In this document: positions 5,417 through 6,259 of the stretch, piece after piece
Numbering within the stretch: the first letter of the stretch is position 1
Layout: the number at the start of each line of letters is the position of its first letter
The notes under the pieces: generated by a model
Seen by the model: the letters and a program-made list of their open reading frames with translations, nothing else
Told to the model about the DNA's origin: nothing
The model's database searches: none
Source: Candidatus Bathyarchaeota archaeon
GTDB lineage: Archaea > Thermoproteota > Bathyarchaeia > 40CM-2-53-6 > FEN-987
Reading direction: 5' to 3'
Length of the DNA: 6,259 nucleotides
NCBI GenBank assembly: GCA_022865625.1
Contig: JALHTB010000095.1
Coordinates: forward strand, 1-6,259
Program-made: the position numbers and the translations under genes

Positions 5417-5469
5417 ACCCGACGAAAGTTGACAGGCACAAGGAGCCGACGGCAACTTGACAGAACCTC
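5417..5469 (-). repeat. 53-bp intergenic repeat, copy B
   Basis: This is the partner of 2622-2674, in inverted orientation, with 37/53 identities and no gaps. Its two TTGACAG heptamers (plus strand, 5429 and 5457) have the same 28-bp spacing as in copy A. Read on the minus strand it points toward the NYN promoter and ends 29 bp before the TATA-like box, a place where an activator or repressor could act. Confidence 0.6.
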
Positions 5470-5546
5470 TGCCGACCATGCTTAAATGCCCTGACGAAAA
5501 AGCGCGGCATGTTCACCACTCGCTAAGTTAACACTGTGCCAGAACC

Positions 5547-5562
5547 GGGGGGTGGGAGGGGG
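5547..5562 (+). other. G-rich tract GGGGGGTGGGAGGGGG
   Basis: Runs of 6, 3 and 5 guanines are separated by single bases, 7 bp upstream of the palindrome. Three runs with one long enough to be split could support a two-layer quadruplex; a standard four-run G3 quadruplex is not clearly possible. On the minus strand it is a C-rich stretch between the wHTH gene and the NYN promoter. Confidence 0.4.
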
Positions 5563-5569
5563 TTTGCGG

Positions 5570-5589
5570 AGATAGTGTATACACTATCT
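5570..5589. promoter_or_regulatory. Perfect 20-bp palindrome, candidate operator
   Basis: The half-site AGATAGTGTA is followed by its exact reverse complement. CGGA at 5567-5570 and TCCG at 5591-5594 extend the symmetry with a small offset. It lies 85 bp past the stop of the winged-helix gene and about 208 bp upstream of the NYN start. No T run follows on either strand, so it is a poor terminator. A perfect dyad of two 10-bp half-sites suits a homodimeric winged-helix regulator; the adjacent wHTH protein is the obvious candidate but not proven. Confidence 0.55.
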
Positions 5590-5673
5590 TTCCGAGCTGA
5601 CTCTCAGCCGTCCATGAGTACTCGGAAGGAAGGAACCCAAGGTTTTCTCTGTTTAAAGCCCAGAACTCAGTCC

Positions 5674-6222
5674 TCACATGTGGACGAAGTCAAAATTATG
5701 ACATGGAGTCTCAATCGAGTGGATTTTCCCGCAATGCGAACACTGCCTGACTTTGCTCGAAACGACTGGACTGCCTTCTATTGATTCAACACGCAACTTT
5801 CTCGGAACATCAGGCGCTGAGATGTATGCTCCTGGTGGCATTCCAAAGGACAGATTACTCATTCCAAGTACGAGTCTCCCACCACCAAGGTTTGTCATTG
5901 AACTGGGAATCGTCATTCCTTGGCTCGCAATCCAACACTCCGAGTTGACGTCTTTCCCTTTTTCCGTTAGTCTAAAGTTGGATCTCATGCGAGGTGCAGT
6001 GTCGCCCTCCTTCTCCAAATACCCTGCCTTAACAAGTGCATGTACTACCCTGCTAGCGGTGGAACGATACCCACCGTACTCCCGATCCAACTTGTATTGC
6101 CAAATCCTGCTATTTCTCTTCTCTTCAAAGCTAGCAATATTCAGCGCCTCAACGCCTTTTGGTGTTATTTGATTCGAACTGATTCTTCCTCGCTCTACGA
6201 TCCTAGGACGATTCAATATCAC
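5674..6222 (-). CDS. Winged-helix DNA-binding protein with C-terminal Cys/His zinc knuckle, 182 aa
   Basis: Residues about 33-92 form a winged helix: EKRNSRIWQYKLDREYGG, then a recognition helix STASRVVHALVKAGYLEKEG and a wing MRSNFRLTEKGKD, the pattern of MarR/PadR-like archaeal regulators. The segment VERGRISSNQITPKG (9-23) before it reads like an extra N-terminal element. A low-complexity middle (GGGRLVLGMSNLSFGMPPGA) leads to a putative zinc site CSHCGKIH...PCH (Cys161, Cys164, Cys174, His175). The start is GTG 6222: an in-frame TAA lies 27 bp upstream, no in-frame ATG intervenes, and TATA-like ATTTAACT at 6248-6255 is about 30 bp away. It acts probably as a transcription regulator; the zinc site may sense metal or redox or bind a partner. 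Its downstream region holds the 20-bp palindrome. Confidence 0.8.
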   Translation of the reverse strand: MILNRPRIVERGRISSNQITPKGVEALNIASFEEKRNSRIWQYKLDREYGGYRSTASRVVHALVKAGYLEKEGDTAPRMRSNFRLTEKGKDVNSECWIASQGMTIPSSMTNLGGGRLVLGMSNLSFGMPPGAYISAPDVPRKLRVESIEGSPVVSSKVRQCSHCGKIHSIETPCHNFDFVHM

Positions 6223-6247
6223 CCATCTCGCATAGTCGCGAATTGTC

Positions 6248-6255
6248 AGTTAAAT
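6248..6255 (-). promoter_or_regulatory. TATA-like box of the wHTH gene
   Basis: The minus strand reads ATTTAACT about 30 bp before the GTG at 6222. The implied leader is only a few bases, in line with the other genes here. It lies at the edge of the window, so upstream elements cannot be seen. Confidence 0.4.
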
Positions 6256-6259
6256 CTCG

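Larger units (their letters stand above)
5363..5673. other. 311-bp intergenic region with several regulatory-looking elements
   Basis: I see no convincing gene here. It holds the NYN promoter (5383-5388), repeat copy B (5417-5469), a TATA-like CTTAAATG at 5481 with no supported gene after it, the G-rich tract (5547-5562), the 20-bp palindrome (5570-5589) and a TTTAAA at 5652. Short open frames on both strands lack family features or supported starts. Confidence 0.6.

Noticed and set aside
5331..5519. 62-aa minus-strand frame upstream of and overlapping the NYN start
   Set aside because: It overlaps the NYN start in another phase and runs through the repeat copy and NYN promoter; composition is not protein-like.
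5753..6172. 139-aa plus-strand frame opposite the winged-helix gene
   Set aside because: Antisense shadow of a gene with a clear wHTH fold; no motifs of its own.
1..6259. CRISPR array or rRNA genes
   Set aside because: No regularly spaced repeats of 23-50 bp and no rRNA-like sequence seen on either strand.

Overview
The window looks archaeal. TATA-like boxes sit about 24-30 bp upstream of several starts (2751-2758, 3563-3570, 5383-5388, 6248-6255 and 1393-1400), so several transcripts would be leaderless or have very short leaders. The mobile genes also fit: a stand-alone TnpB, and an IS6-like DDE transposase with an N-terminal SWIM zinc finger, a type I associate with Nitrososphaerota/Bathyarchaeia-like archaea. 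That lineage guess rests on recall of family resemblance, not on a search. The window reads as an accessory region rich in mobile DNA and small regulators.

Layout. 36-1359: a solo tnpB on the minus strand with a terminal hairpin and predicted right end at the window's left edge. 1469-1750: a doubtful small minus-strand ORF. 1889-2596: a minus-strand protein with two membrane helices and a beta-rich domain. It is divergent from 2783-3385, a second protein with two membrane helices and a helical soluble domain. The 187-bp gap between them holds a 53-bp repeat copy and a possible 27-codon ORF. 3382-3522: a 46-residue ribbon-helix-helix (RHH) repressor on the minus strand, convergent with the previous gene and sharing a CTAG stop overlap. 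3608-4762: the intact SWIM/DDE transposase, divergent from the RHH gene across one TATA-like core flanked by four symmetric heptamers. 4802-4872: a strongly structured inverted-repeat element between convergent genes. 4880-5362: a NYN-domain (LabA/DUF88-like) putative RNase on the minus strand. 5363-5673: a 311-bp gap with the second repeat copy, a G-rich tract and a perfect 20-bp palindrome. 5674-6222: a winged-helix protein with a C-terminal Cys/His knuckle.

How parts may work together (inference). The best-supported regulatory unit is the RHH gene with the symmetric operator. The repressor would control itself and the divergent transposase. The two 53-bp repeat copies (37/53 identical, no gaps) lie in the same orientation relative to the 2TM gene at 2783 and the NYN gene, which hints at shared control or a small dispersed repeat. 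The two 2TM proteins, the NYN nuclease and the wHTH/Zn protein lie in an accessory setting where defence functions are common, but nothing in their sequences proves a defence system. TnpB lacks glutamate at the usual RuvC-II position and has a candidate replacement glutamate next to its zinc ribbon.
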